In this document: piece after piece, positions 1 through 7,501 of the stretch
Numbering within the stretch: the first letter of the stretch is position 1
Layout of the letters: each line of letters opens with the position of its first letter
Origin: Bacillota bacterium
Lineage (GTDB): Bacteria > Bacillota_A > Clostridia > Lachnospirales > Lachnospiraceae
Assembly: GCA_023443925.1 (NCBI GenBank)
Contig: JAEZSL010000137.1
Span: forward strand, 1-24,349
Direction: 5' to 3'
DNA: 24,349 bases
Notes under the pieces: model-generated
What the model saw: only the letters and a program-made list of their open reading frames with translations
The model's database searches: none
What the model was told of the DNA's origin: nothing
Program-made: the position numbers and the translations under genes

Positions 1-951
1 TACTGTCCCCAGGGACTTGATTTTAAGGAACGTACCCGCATGCTGACAGAAGAAAAGGAAAGGTTTAAAGAACTGGTCAACAAAACACTTCGCCGTCATT
101 ATGAACTGATCTGCCGTTTGACAGAAAGAGGAACTTATTTCTTTGACTATGGCAACAGTTTTATGAAGTCTGTATTTGATGCCGGAGTATCCACTATCTG
201 CAAAAACGGCAGGGATGAAACGGAAGGCTTTGTATTTCCGTCTTATGTAGAGGATATTTTAGGACCTCAGTTATTTGACTATGGTTATGGCCCCTTCCGT
301 TGGGTCTGCCTAAGCGGAAAACAGGAGGATCTGGCTGCGACCGATCTGGCTGCCATGAGCTGTATAGATGTTACCAGGCGGTACCAGGATCTGGATAATT
401 ACAACTGGGTAAGAGACGCGGCAAAAAATAAGATGGTTGTCGGTACAAAAGCCCGCATTTTGTATCAGGATGCTATGGGCAGAACCAGAATAGCCCTGAA
501 ATTCAATGAAATGGTCCGCAATGGGGAAATCGGCCCTGTTATGTTAGGCAGAGATCATCATGACACCGGCGGAACGGATTCCCCTTTCCGGGAAACTTCT
601 AATATTAAGGACGGTTCCAATATTATGGCAGACATGGCTGCCCAGTGTTTTGCCGGTAATGCAGCCAGGGGAATGAGTATGATTGCCTTGCATAACGGCG
701 GTGGAGTAGGGATCGGGAAAGCCATCAACGGCGGCTTCGGAATGGTTTTAGACGGCAGTGAACGGGTTGATACCATACTAAAAATGGCAATGCCCTGGGA
801 TACAATGGTCGGCGTGTCCAGAAGAGCCTGGGCCAGGAACGAAAATTCTATGTCTACATGTGTAGAATATAATCAGATTTTCGGAGAAAATAACCACATT
901 ACACTTCCTTATATCGTTTCAGACCGCATTATCAGTAAGATTACCGGATAA
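1..951 (+). CDS. hutU: Urocanate hydratase, C-terminal part (5' end outside window)
   Basis: Urocanate hydratase converts urocanate to imidazolonepropionate, the second step of histidine degradation, in the cytoplasm. The frame is open from base 1, and the first ATG at position 40 is internal (the codons before it read YCPQGLDFKERTR), so the true start lies upstream. About 316 residues are visible, roughly the C-terminal half of the long form of the family. Recognisable stretches include GYGPFRWVCLSG, with the Cys expected near the active site, DHHDTGGTDSPFRET, and a glycine-rich segment ALHNGGGVGIGKAINGGFG. The gene ends in TAA at 949-951. No other hut gene follows, so any hut operon must lie to the left. 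Identification is by motif recognition and is firm. Confidence 0.93.
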   Translation, partial: YCPQGLDFKERTRMLTEEKERFKELVNKTLRRHYELICRLTERGTYFFDYGNSFMKSVFDAGVSTICKNGRDETEGFVFPSYVEDILGPQLFDYGYGPFRWVCLSGKQEDLAATDLAAMSCIDVTRRYQDLDNYNWVRDAAKNKMVVGTKARILYQDAMGRTRIALKFNEMVRNGEIGPVMLGRDHHDTGGTDSPFRETSNIKDGSNIMADMAAQCFAGNAARGMSMIALHNGGGVGIGKAINGGFGMVLDGSERVDTILKMAMPWDTMVGVSRRAWARNENSMSTCVEYNQIFGENNHITLPYIVSDRIISKITG

Positions 952-1207
952 TTAGTAGCTATTATTCTTGTTTGAATAAAATCTATGATTTCCCAGACGA
1001 TACCAAAAGACTATGAATTCCAGACGGAGTCAGAAGAAAAGATCATTTTATAAAATAAGACTAAGGATTAAGTAAGGATATGGATTAAACTGGATTTAAA
1101 TAATGTTTTTCGGATACATTTTTAAATTATAAGCAAATGGATAAGAGAATAAAATAAATACAGAACACAGAATAATTGCTGGCGAAAGGACAATCAGGAT
1201 AACTTAA
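952..1207. other. Intergenic region with small dyad and repeated 28-nt element
   Basis: No gene is seen here. Just after the hutU stop there is a perfect 6-bp inverted repeat, TTATTC at 962-967 and GAATAA at 974-979, around a 6-nt loop. It has no T-tract, so it is a weak terminator candidate. The surrounding 28 nt (961-988) recur with about five mismatches at 3232-3259, downstream of the next gene. The rest is AT-rich with several GGATTA-like words. An AGGAT at about 1197-1201 could serve as a ribosome site for the ATG at 1208. Confidence 0.4.
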
Positions 1208-3202
1208 ATGAAACCCATTAAAAAACAGGCAGACACGGTGTATGATGGTAAGAATAATCATGATGGTAAGAATAATCATGATGGTAAAGAAAATCATGAT
1301 GGTAAAGAAAATCATGATGGTAAGGAGAATCAGGAAAGTAAGGACAATCAGAATAATAATGACAGTCAAGATAATTTGAATAGCAGTTGTATTTTAGATC
1401 ATATGGATAAAAAAGGCAGTCAGGACAGTACGGATAATAAAGAGGATACTTGTAATAAAAAGAATACGGTTAATAAAAGGAATACAGCTAATCTAGAGGA
1501 TATAGATCCTATGGATGATACGGATAACAGCGAAGCGAAGGAACCTAAGAATAAACTGTTAAACGTAGCCCAGATGTTAATAAAGTGCCTGGAACAGGAA
1601 GGCGTGGAATACATATTTGGCATTCCGGGGGAAGAAAACCTGGAACTCATGCTTGCTTTAAGAAATTCCAGCATTAAATTCATCACCGTTCGTCATGAAC
1701 AGGGAGCCGCCTTTATGGCAGACGTATACGGAAGACTTACCGGCAGGGCGGGGGTATGTATGTCGACCTTAGGGCCGGGAGCTACGAACCTGGTGACCGG
1801 AGTAGCCGATGCGGATAGTGACGGCGCACCGTTAATTGCAATAACCGGTCAGGTAGGAACAGAACGTATGCACATTACTTCCCACCAGTATCTGGACCTG
1901 GTCAAGATGTTTGAACCCATAACCAAGCGAAGCAAACAGGTTGTACGACCGGATACCGTTACGGAAATTGTCCGGCTGGCCTTTAAATATGCGGAAAGTG
2001 AAAAACCCGGTGCCTGTCTGATTGATTTGCCGGTTAATATCTCAAAAATGCCGGTACCAGCTGATGAAAAACCCATGTTAAAAAGAGTGATACCCAAGGA
2101 ATATGCGGAAAGAGAGGCCATAGAAATTGCAGTCAGGGAAATAGAAAAAGCCTGCAATCCGGTCATACTTGCCGGAAACGGGGCAATTAGGGGAAACGCC
2201 GGTAAGGCTTTAACGGATTTAGCTATGATTTTAAAAATACCTGTTATCAATACAATGATGGCAAAAGGTATCATATCCTGGGATAACCCTTACTCCCTCT
2301 GGACGATTGGAATTCCTCAGAAGGATTATGTGAATATGGTAATAGAAAATGCAGACCTGGTTATTACGGTAGGTTATGACATCGTAGAATATGCTCCGTT
2401 GAAATGGAATAGTACCCGGGATAAAAAGATCATACATATTGATGCACGCCCGGCCCATATTAACAAGTATTATCAACCGGTAGTAGACGTTATCGGAAAT
2501 ATTCCCGATTCCCTCCAGCAGATCACTCTGAATACGGTGAGGGATACCATTCCAGCCAAAGCCCTTTCAATCCGGGACAGAATTTTTAAGGAGTACGGCC
2601 AGTCGGCAGATGATAACGCGTTTCCTATGAAGCCTGCCAGAATTCTCTATGATGTCCGGAAAGCCATGGATTCCGACGGTATTGTAATTTCCGATGTTGG
2701 AGCCCATAAAATGTGGATTGCCAGGCATTATAACTGTTATAAACCCAATACCTGTATTATATCCAACGGTTTTGCTTCCATGGGAATTGCCATTCCGGGA
2801 GCAATCGTTACAAAACTCATATATCCGGATAAAAAGGTGCTGGCCATTACCGGTGACGGCGGCTTTATGATGAACTGCCAGGAATTTGAAACAGCTGTCC
2901 GGATCGGTACTCCTTTTGTCACGCTGATTTTTAATGACAGCAGCTATGGGCTGATTAAATGGAAGGAAGAAGACCAGTACGGCACCTCCTGTTTTGTAGA
3001 CTTTAACAACCCGGATTTTGTTAAATTTGCGGAAAGCTTCGGCTGCAAGGGCTACCGGATTCATAAAGCAGACGAATTGATACCGGTATTAACGGAAGCC
3101 TTTGAACAAAAAGTTCCTTCTATTATAGACTGTCAGGTGGACTATGGGGAAAATGTCAAGCTGACGGCTCATTTGAAAAAAATCTACGCAGAAGAGTATT
3201 AA
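1208..3202 (+). CDS. alsS: Acetolactate synthase, catabolic (AlsS-like), with repeat-rich N-terminal extension
   Basis: A thiamine-pyrophosphate enzyme that condenses two pyruvates to acetolactate, used for acetoin/butanediol formation or branched-chain amino acids. The core starts near residue 118 (LLNVAQMLIKCLEQEGVEYIFG). The catalytic Glu is E164 in RHEQGAAF, and the TPP/Mg motif GDGG is at 549-552 followed by NDSSYGL. The segment ISDVGAHKMWIARHY resembles AlsS more than biosynthetic IlvB. Residues 1 to about 115 are hydrophilic (Asp, Asn, Lys) and begin with five 6-residue repeats, DGKNNH/DGKENH. This extension is not part of the family. An alternative ATG at 1511, with AGAGGA at 1495-1500 ten bases upstream, would give 563 residues, which is the normal family length. 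The start is therefore uncertain, while the core is secure. No alsD or ilvN neighbour is present. Confidence 0.85.
   Translation: MKPIKKQADTVYDGKNNHDGKNNHDGKENHDGKENHDGKENQESKDNQNNNDSQDNLNSSCILDHMDKKGSQDSTDNKEDTCNKKNTVNKRNTANLEDIDPMDDTDNSEAKEPKNKLLNVAQMLIKCLEQEGVEYIFGIPGEENLELMLALRNSSIKFITVRHEQGAAFMADVYGRLTGRAGVCMSTLGPGATNLVTGVADADSDGAPLIAITGQVGTERMHITSHQYLDLVKMFEPITKRSKQVVRPDTVTEIVRLAFKYAESEKPGACLIDLPVNISKMPVPADEKPMLKRVIPKEYAEREAIEIAVREIEKACNPVILAGNGAIRGNAGKALTDLAMILKIPVINTMMAKGIISWDNPYSLWTIGIPQKDYVNMVIENADLVITVGYDIVEYAPLKWNSTRDKKIIHIDARPAHINKYYQPVVDVIGNIPDSLQQITLNTVRDTIPAKALSIRDRIFKEYGQSADDNAFPMKPARILYDVRKAMDSDGIVISDVGAHKMWIARHYNCYKPNTCIISNGFASMGIAIPGAIVTKLIYPDKKVLAITGDGGFMMNCQEFETAVRIGTPFVTLIFNDSSYGLIKWKEEDQYGTSCFVDFNNPDFVKFAESFGCKGYRIHKADELIPVLTEAFEQKVPSIIDCQVDYGENVKLTAHLKKIYAEEY
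1244..1333. repeat. Five tandem 18-bp repeats near the acetolactate synthase 5' end
   Basis: Units of the type GATGGTAAGAATAATCAT occupy 1244-1261, 1262-1279, 1280-1297, 1298-1315 and 1316-1333 with a few substitutions (AAGAAT changes to AAAGAA or AAGGAG). The period is a multiple of three, so the frame from 1208 stays open and would encode DGKxNH repeats. The purine-rich, quasi-repetitive character continues less regularly to about 1510. The array is either a coding low-complexity tail or an untranslated leader upstream of the start at 1511. Confidence 0.85.
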
Positions 3203-3231
3203 GTATTTTTGATTTAACAGAAGTGATTGGC

Positions 3232-3259
3232 ATTATTCTTATCCGAACAAAATTTATGA
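3232..3259 (+). repeat. Second copy of the 28-nt element found after hutU
   Basis: It matches 961-988 at about 23 of 28 positions, by eye. Shared words are ATTATTCTT, GAA, AAAAT and TATGA. Both copies lie just downstream of a gene, so the acetolactate synthase gene is flanked by them. The small dyad of the first copy is weakened here (TTATTC versus GAACAA). The function is unknown. It could be a remnant of a duplication or a shared 3' end element. Confidence 0.4.
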
Positions 3260-3311
3260 GAAATAATAAAAGTTACATCATAAAAATTACATGAAATGAA
3301 ATTAGTGAAAT

Positions 3312-3357
3312 AAGCTGCGCTATTAGACCGTACTGTACCGGTAAAATAGTGCAGCTT
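3312..3357 (+). terminator. Stem-loop after acetolactate synthase
   Basis: AAGCTGCGCTATT at 3312-3324 pairs with AATAGTGCAGCTT at 3345-3357. This gives a 13-bp stem with one G-T wobble around a 20-nt loop. Only three T follow, then AAAT, so it is a weak intrinsic terminator by the T-tract rule, but it is well placed about 110 bases after the stop codon. It may instead be an RNA processing or stability element. Confidence 0.55.
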
Positions 3358-3423
3358 TAAATCGTAATAAATGATGAAACGTAAATCGTAATACATGATA
3401 ATACCTAAATCGTAATACATGAT
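3358..3423. repeat. Three direct repeats on a 24-bp period
   Basis: Copies of TAAATCGTAATACATGAT start at 3358 (one difference, AATAAATG), 3382 and 3406. The 6-bp linkers between them differ. The array directly abuts the stem-loop ending at 3357 and lies about 120-180 bp upstream of the consensus promoter at 3540. The spacing and position would suit binding sites for a regulator, but no function can be assigned from sequence. Confidence 0.7.
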
Positions 3424-3539
3424 AAACCTAATTCTATCCTCTGAATAACGCTCGTTTTAGTACATGAAATCCCGAAAGCCATTTTGGTTTATATTGGGCA
3501 GTAATGAATAATAATAAATATATATTCATACAAAACCTA

Positions 3540-3568
3540 TTGACAAAGTATGAAAATAATATTATACT
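3540..3568 (+). promoter_or_regulatory. Consensus SigA-type promoter for the first uptake set
   Basis: TTGACA at 3540-3545, a 17-bp spacer, and TATACT at 3563-3568. Transcription would start near 3575. Related inverted words lie around it (ATATTCATA just upstream, GTATGAA inside the spacer, TATGAATATA downstream at about 3593-3602) and could form an operator. It is the best promoter upstream of the nitrogenase-like locus. Confidence 0.75.
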
Positions 3569-3574
3569 TACAAA

Positions 3575-3745
3575 AAATCATACATATACTATATGAATAT
3601 ATGGAAAAGGTTATAGGAGATTGAGTTACTAAGTTCATAATTAAGGTTGACCAGTTACCTGGAGGCTTTAGAAAACAGTTTAAATCGTTTTCTATTGCCT
3701 TTTTTTATTATTCTGATCAGGAAATGTTTATGATTTCAATGAAAA
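3575..3745 (+). promoter_or_regulatory. Structured leader with attenuator, class not recognised
   Basis: Between the inferred transcription start and the lipoprotein gene there are about 190 untranslated nucleotides. They hold a small hairpin, CCAG-TTAC-CTGG at 3651-3662, immediately followed by an intrinsic terminator at 3663-3706. The word AGTTAC occurs twice (in GAGTTACTAAG and in CCAGTTACCTGG). This arrangement is typical of a riboswitch or a protein-controlled antitermination leader. I could not match it to the S-box, purine, THF, guanidine, T-box or ANTAR two-hexaloop patterns, so the ligand or factor is unknown. Confidence 0.5.
3663..3706 (+). terminator. Intrinsic terminator inside the leader (attenuator)
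   Basis: AGGC (3663-3666) pairs with GCCT (3697-3700), and AGAAAAC (3670-3676) pairs with GTTTTCT (3687-3693), separated by a 3x3 internal loop. Seven T follow at 3700-3706. It lies upstream of the start codon at 3767 and downstream of a good promoter, so it can only stop transcripts before the uptake genes. It is therefore a likely control point. Confidence 0.75.
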
Positions 3746-3766
3746 ATGACAAAAGGAGAACGCAAA

Positions 3767-4723
3767 ATGAAAAAATTAAAGAAAATCATGCTAATTATTT
3801 TAGTTCTGGTATTTACTTTGACGGCTGGTGCCTGTGGAAAAAAGGAGTCTGAATCCGAAACAGCAGCAGTAAAGCAGCCTGAAACTACCACGGCAACTGA
3901 AGCAGAACCAGTCAATGCAACTGAATCTGAACCAGTCACAGCAACTGAATCGAAAGCTTCCGAAACGAAAGAAGCTGAGACTTCCGATGGAACAGTTAAA
4001 GTACGTCAGATTGTTGTCGGCACAGGTAATGCCTTTAATCCCTTGTGTTACTTAGATGATAAAGGTAACCTGACCGGCTTTGAATATGAATTTTTAAAGA
4101 AAGTCGATGAAGCACTTCCGCAATATGAATTTACTTTTGAATCAGCTGAGTTTGCAAGTATATTAGTTGGACTGGATGCAGGCAAGTATGATATAGCGGC
4201 ACATTATTATGCTAAAAATCCGGAACGGGAAGAAAAATATCTTTACGGAAAAGAACCTTACCAGTCAAGTGCGTACCGGATTGCTGTTTTATCGGGAAAC
4301 ACAGCTCTGTCCACGTTAAAAGACCTGGAAGGAAAAACGATAGAAGTATCCACAGGAAGTAATGTTGCTTATCTTTTGGAGACTTATAATGAAACAGCCG
4401 AAACAAAAATTAATTTAATATATGGGGACGGAACTACGGAAGTAGTTCTTAAAAATCTCAAGGATGGAAGAACGGATGCCTATATTACTACGGAAAGAAG
4501 TATTAATGATATCAATAAAAGTTATGATGTAAAACTGGAGGCAAACGGTGATGTACTGCTGCCGGTATATACCTATTATATTTTCTCCAGAGAGGATACT
4601 CAGCTTAGAGATGATGTGGATGCTGTTATCAGTCAATTCAGGGAAGACGGCACACTGACCCAGGTCAGCATAGATACAATGGGCGGAGATTATACGCAGT
4701 TAATACCCGGATTGGAGAAATAG
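3767..4723 (+). CDS. ABC transporter substrate-binding lipoprotein, polar amino acid type (copy 1)
   Basis: A periplasmic-binding-protein-like lipoprotein (solute-binding family 3) expected to capture a small amino-acid-like solute outside the membrane. I chose the ATG at 3767 over 3746 because AAAGGAG lies at the right distance and the signal peptide then starts MKKLKK. The hydrophobic core is followed by a lipobox, TAGAC, with acylated Cys23. A Thr/Glu/Ser-rich linker runs to about residue 75, then the binding domain begins with VGTGNAFNPLCYLDDKGNLTGFE. It is clearly paralogous to the lipoprotein at 13096 (shared LPQYEF, ILVG and EYE words). The usual TITPER segment is replaced by AHYYAKNPER, so the ligand may not be an ordinary amino acid. 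318 residues, normal for the family. Confidence 0.88.
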   Translation: MKKLKKIMLIILVLVFTLTAGACGKKESESETAAVKQPETTTATEAEPVNATESEPVTATESKASETKEAETSDGTVKVRQIVVGTGNAFNPLCYLDDKGNLTGFEYEFLKKVDEALPQYEFTFESAEFASILVGLDAGKYDIAAHYYAKNPEREEKYLYGKEPYQSSAYRIAVLSGNTALSTLKDLEGKTIEVSTGSNVAYLLETYNETAETKINLIYGDGTTEVVLKNLKDGRTDAYITTERSINDINKSYDVKLEANGDVLLPVYTYYIFSREDTQLRDDVDAVISQFREDGTLTQVSIDTMGGDYTQLIPGLEK

Positions 4724-4733
4724 AAGGTTAGTG

Positions 4734-4786
4734 GTAACCAAAGGAGTAAAAAGTTATTATAGGTACTCCTGTTAAAACCTGGTTAC
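4734..4786 (+). promoter_or_regulatory. Nested intercistronic stem-loop
   Basis: GTAACCA (4734-4740) pairs with TGGTTAC (4780-4786), and inside it AGGAGTA (4742-4748) pairs with TACTCCT (4764-4770). It lies between the lipoprotein stop and the amidohydrolase ribosome site and has no T-tract. Such hairpins often protect the upstream mRNA so that binding protein is made in excess over permease. That role is inferred. Confidence 0.6.
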
Positions 4787-4817
4787 TTATATATGTTTGC
4801 AGGAAGGAATATCAAAG

Positions 4818-6011
4818 ATGACAATATTGGAGCAGACAAAAATATATGAAAAAGAATTAATAGAAATCAGAAATCATCTTCATGAACATCCTGAACTTTC
4901 AACAAAAGAATATGAAACTTTAGAATTTATAAAGAACAAATTAAAGGATTACCAAATCGAATACATAGAGGTAGAAGACGGAGGAATATTGGGATTTCTT
5001 GAAAACGGAACGAATCAAAATACCCTTCTGCTTCGTGCAGACATGGATGCACTTCCCATTCAGGAAAATGAAAAAAATCTAAACAGGAATAAGACCGTGG
5101 TTTCCAAAAATCCGGGAGTGGCACATGCCTGCGGTCATGACTCCCATACGGCTATGTTATTGATAGCAGCAAAAATATTAAAACAAAATCTTGATAAGAT
5201 TAACGGGAAGATTATTTTATGCTTTGAGCGTGCGGAAGAAGTAGGTGGAGGAATCCGGAATTTACTTGACTACTTCGATAAGAAAGAATTAAGGATTGAC
5301 GGCTGTTTTGGCCTCCATGTCAATCCACAGTTAAAAACCGGATTCCTGTCAGTTAATCCCGGCCCGGTAATGGCAGGTGCATGTGGCTTTGAAGTTAAAA
5401 TTATCGGAAAAGACGGTCATGGTTCCAGACCGGATATTGCTAACAATCCGCTGGATTGCTTTGTTGCAATTTATAATGCTCTGAATATGATCCGTCTAAA
5501 ATACATAAGCCCCCTGGAAAAACTAACGGTATCCGTTGCCAAGATATCAGGCGGAACCCGTGGAAATATTATAGAAAAGGAATTTGTCTTTGGAGGATCC
5601 GCCAGATTTTTTAAAGAAGAAATCGGTATAAAATTCAGGGAAGAGTTTCTTAATATATTGGAGAATATGACAAAAGCATATCACTGTAACTATTCCAATG
5701 CTTCCCTTTTTATCGGCTCACCGGTTATTAATGACCATTACTTAAGTAATTTAGCCAGAGAGAGTATAACCCGGAATCTGGGTCAGGAATATGTTACCAG
5801 CTCAGAACCATATATGGGCTCGGAAAGTATGTCTTGGTATTTGAAAAGATATCCTGGTGTATTTGGATTTTTAGGAATCAAAAATGAAGAGTATGGATCG
5901 GGAGCAGATTTACATAATGAATTTTTTGATATAGACACAGCTGCATTAAAAAATGGTGTGACAGCTACGGTAGGATATGCTTTAAAATTTCTTGACGAGG
6001 TCAGAGGATGA
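4818..6011 (+). CDS. M20D family amidohydrolase / N-acyl amino acid deacylase
   Basis: A zinc or manganese metallo-amidohydrolase of the M20D group, which typically removes acyl groups from N-acyl amino acids in the cytoplasm. ATG 4818 is preferred to 4797 because AGGAAGG at 4801-4807 sits just upstream of it. Visible metal-site motifs are RADMDALPI (residues 73-81), HACGHD (103-108, with His103, Cys105 and His107), FERAEE (where relatives usually read FQPAEE), FGLHVNP and the late LHNEFFDID. 397 residues, normal length. It sits between a binding lipoprotein and two permeases and overlaps the first permease by ATGA, so it is probably co-translated. It may process the imported solute. In Bacillus subtilis the same pairing (YtnL or YxeP with cystine-type transporters) serves sulfur-containing acylated amino acids. 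Confidence 0.88.
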   Translation: MTILEQTKIYEKELIEIRNHLHEHPELSTKEYETLEFIKNKLKDYQIEYIEVEDGGILGFLENGTNQNTLLLRADMDALPIQENEKNLNRNKTVVSKNPGVAHACGHDSHTAMLLIAAKILKQNLDKINGKIILCFERAEEVGGGIRNLLDYFDKKELRIDGCFGLHVNPQLKTGFLSVNPGPVMAGACGFEVKIIGKDGHGSRPDIANNPLDCFVAIYNALNMIRLKYISPLEKLTVSVAKISGGTRGNIIEKEFVFGGSARFFKEEIGIKFREEFLNILENMTKAYHCNYSNASLFIGSPVINDHYLSNLARESITRNLGQEYVTSSEPYMGSESMSWYLKRYPGVFGFLGIKNEEYGSGADLHNEFFDIDTAALKNGVTATVGYALKFLDEVRG

Positions 6012-6715
6012 GCAGCTTATTTGATTTTAAGTTAGTGATTGAGTATTTTCCGCAAATTCTTTCAAGATTACATATAACTTTGATTATCGTGATTACAGCC
6101 ACTTTATTTGGAGTAATTTTTGGGGCATTGATTGCATTGGTCAGAATTAACAAATTATTGATATTGAGTCAGATCGCCGGCGTATTTGTTTCATTTATCA
6201 GAGGAACGCCGATTATAGTCCAGTTATTTATCGTATTTTATGGATTACCTATGCTGCTGTTAAAAATAGGGATTAATGTTGTCAGATGGGATGAATTTTA
6301 TTTTGTCATTATAACCTATGCTTTAAACGCATCAGCTTTTCTATCTGAAATCATAAGGGGTGCCATTAAGGGTGTTGATACAGGCCAGAGTGAAGCCGCC
6401 TACTCTGTCGGACTTACTAAATTCCAGACCTTTTACAGAATAGCTGCACCCCAGGCATTCGCGACGGCTTTACCCAGTTTTTCTGCAAGCACCGTTAATT
6501 TGCTGCAGAATACTTCCTTAGGTTTTACCATTGGAGTAATTGACATTATAGGCAAAGTAAAGGCAATCGGGGTAAGGACCTATCATACGGTTGAAGGTTA
6601 TATCGGAGCTGCAGTTATTTTTGTAATTCTTAGTCTGTTATTACAAAGATTATCTAATATTTTGGAAACGAAAGTGAATTTTTATCAAAAACAGGGGCGA
6701 AGACAGGAGGGTTAA
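6008..6715 (+). CDS. Polar amino acid ABC transporter permease, copy 1a
   Basis: An integral membrane subunit of the His/Glu/Gln/cystine permease family (235 residues). Several hydrophobic helices are evident, with the conserved RGTPIIVQLFIVFYGLP segment and the cytoplasmic coupling loop [20 protein letters not shown] followed by APQA. The start overlaps the M20 stop by four bases (ATGA), implying translational coupling. It is paralogous to the permease at 14031 (shared VEYFP-ILSR-HIT N-terminus). It probably pairs with the next gene to make a heterodimeric channel fed by the lipoprotein at 3767. Confidence 0.92.
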   Translation: MSSLFDFKLVIEYFPQILSRLHITLIIVITATLFGVIFGALIALVRINKLLILSQIAGVFVSFIRGTPIIVQLFIVFYGLPMLLLKIGINVVRWDEFYFVIITYALNASAFLSEIIRGAIKGVDTGQSEAAYSVGLTKFQTFYRIAAPQAFATALPSFSASTVNLLQNTSLGFTIGVIDIIGKVKAIGVRTYHTVEGYIGAAVIFVILSLLLQRLSNILETKVNFYQKQGRRQEG

Positions 6716-7423
6716 ATGAATTTTGATATTGCTTTTATGGGTGAAGCATTAAAAAGCGCAATTCAATATATTCCTGTCACCTTTCAATTAGCCGGAATAT
6801 CTTTTCTGATATCCTTATTAATCGGAATCGCTATTGCAGTCATTAGAGTATTTAAAGTTAAAGTACTGGCAGGTGTGCTGGAAATTATTATTACGGTGCT
6901 AAAAGCTGTACCGATGGTTCTGATATTATACATTTTATTTTTTGTGATGACGGATGTTTTTGATTTTCTGGCAGAATCCCTTGATTTAACCATCAGGTCC
7001 AAAGACTTAAGTACAAATTTTATAGGAATTACCGCCCTTTCTGTTTTCGGAACCGTAATAATTTCAGAAACGATACGGGGTGCTTTTATGGCGATTGATT
7101 ATGGACAGTATGAAGCTGGATACTCCATAGGGCTGACAAAATTACAAACCATGAGAAGAATAATCCTTCCCCAGTCCATCCTGGTTGCCACTCCAGTTCT
7201 GTGCAATAATCTGATTGCACTTGTGAAAGCATCCTCTATTACCTACATGATAACCATCATGGATATTATGAACGGTGCGTTAAAAGCGGCAACAAAAAAT
7301 TATGCATACTTAGAAGCATATATAGCAGCCGCAATTATTTACTGGGTCATATGTTTATCCATTGAACAACTGGCAAGAGCCTTAGAAATCAGGATGGGTA
7401 AGTTTAGGAAACGAATGTTATAA
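6716..7423 (+). CDS. Polar amino acid ABC transporter permease, copy 1b
   Basis: Second membrane subunit of the same family (235 residues). Its ATG directly follows the TAA of the preceding permease, with GGAGG inside the upstream gene. The coupling loop reads GQYEAGYSIGLTKLQTMRRIILPQ. Its counterpart in the second set is at 14802 (shared TIRGA, SIRSKD and YWxxxxxIE words). No ATPase gene follows: the next gene is the nitrogenase iron protein, 400 bases on. The ATPase at 15506 is the natural candidate to energise this pair. Confidence 0.92.
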   Translation: MNFDIAFMGEALKSAIQYIPVTFQLAGISFLISLLIGIAIAVIRVFKVKVLAGVLEIIITVLKAVPMVLILYILFFVMTDVFDFLAESLDLTIRSKDLSTNFIGITALSVFGTVIISETIRGAFMAIDYGQYEAGYSIGLTKLQTMRRIILPQSILVATPVLCNNLIALVKASSITYMITIMDIMNGALKAATKNYAYLEAYIAAAIIYWVICLSIEQLARALEIRMGKFRKRML

Positions 7424-7501
7424 CAAATCAATGTATTCGTATAAACCATGTTTAATAAGAAAGTTTTCTAAGCTGATATATAAAAAGAAAAGGATAAGTT
7501 T

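Noticed and set aside
3736..3766. Start of the first lipoprotein at 3746
   Set aside because: The AAAGGAG ribosome site lies after that ATG, and the signal peptide starts properly at 3767.
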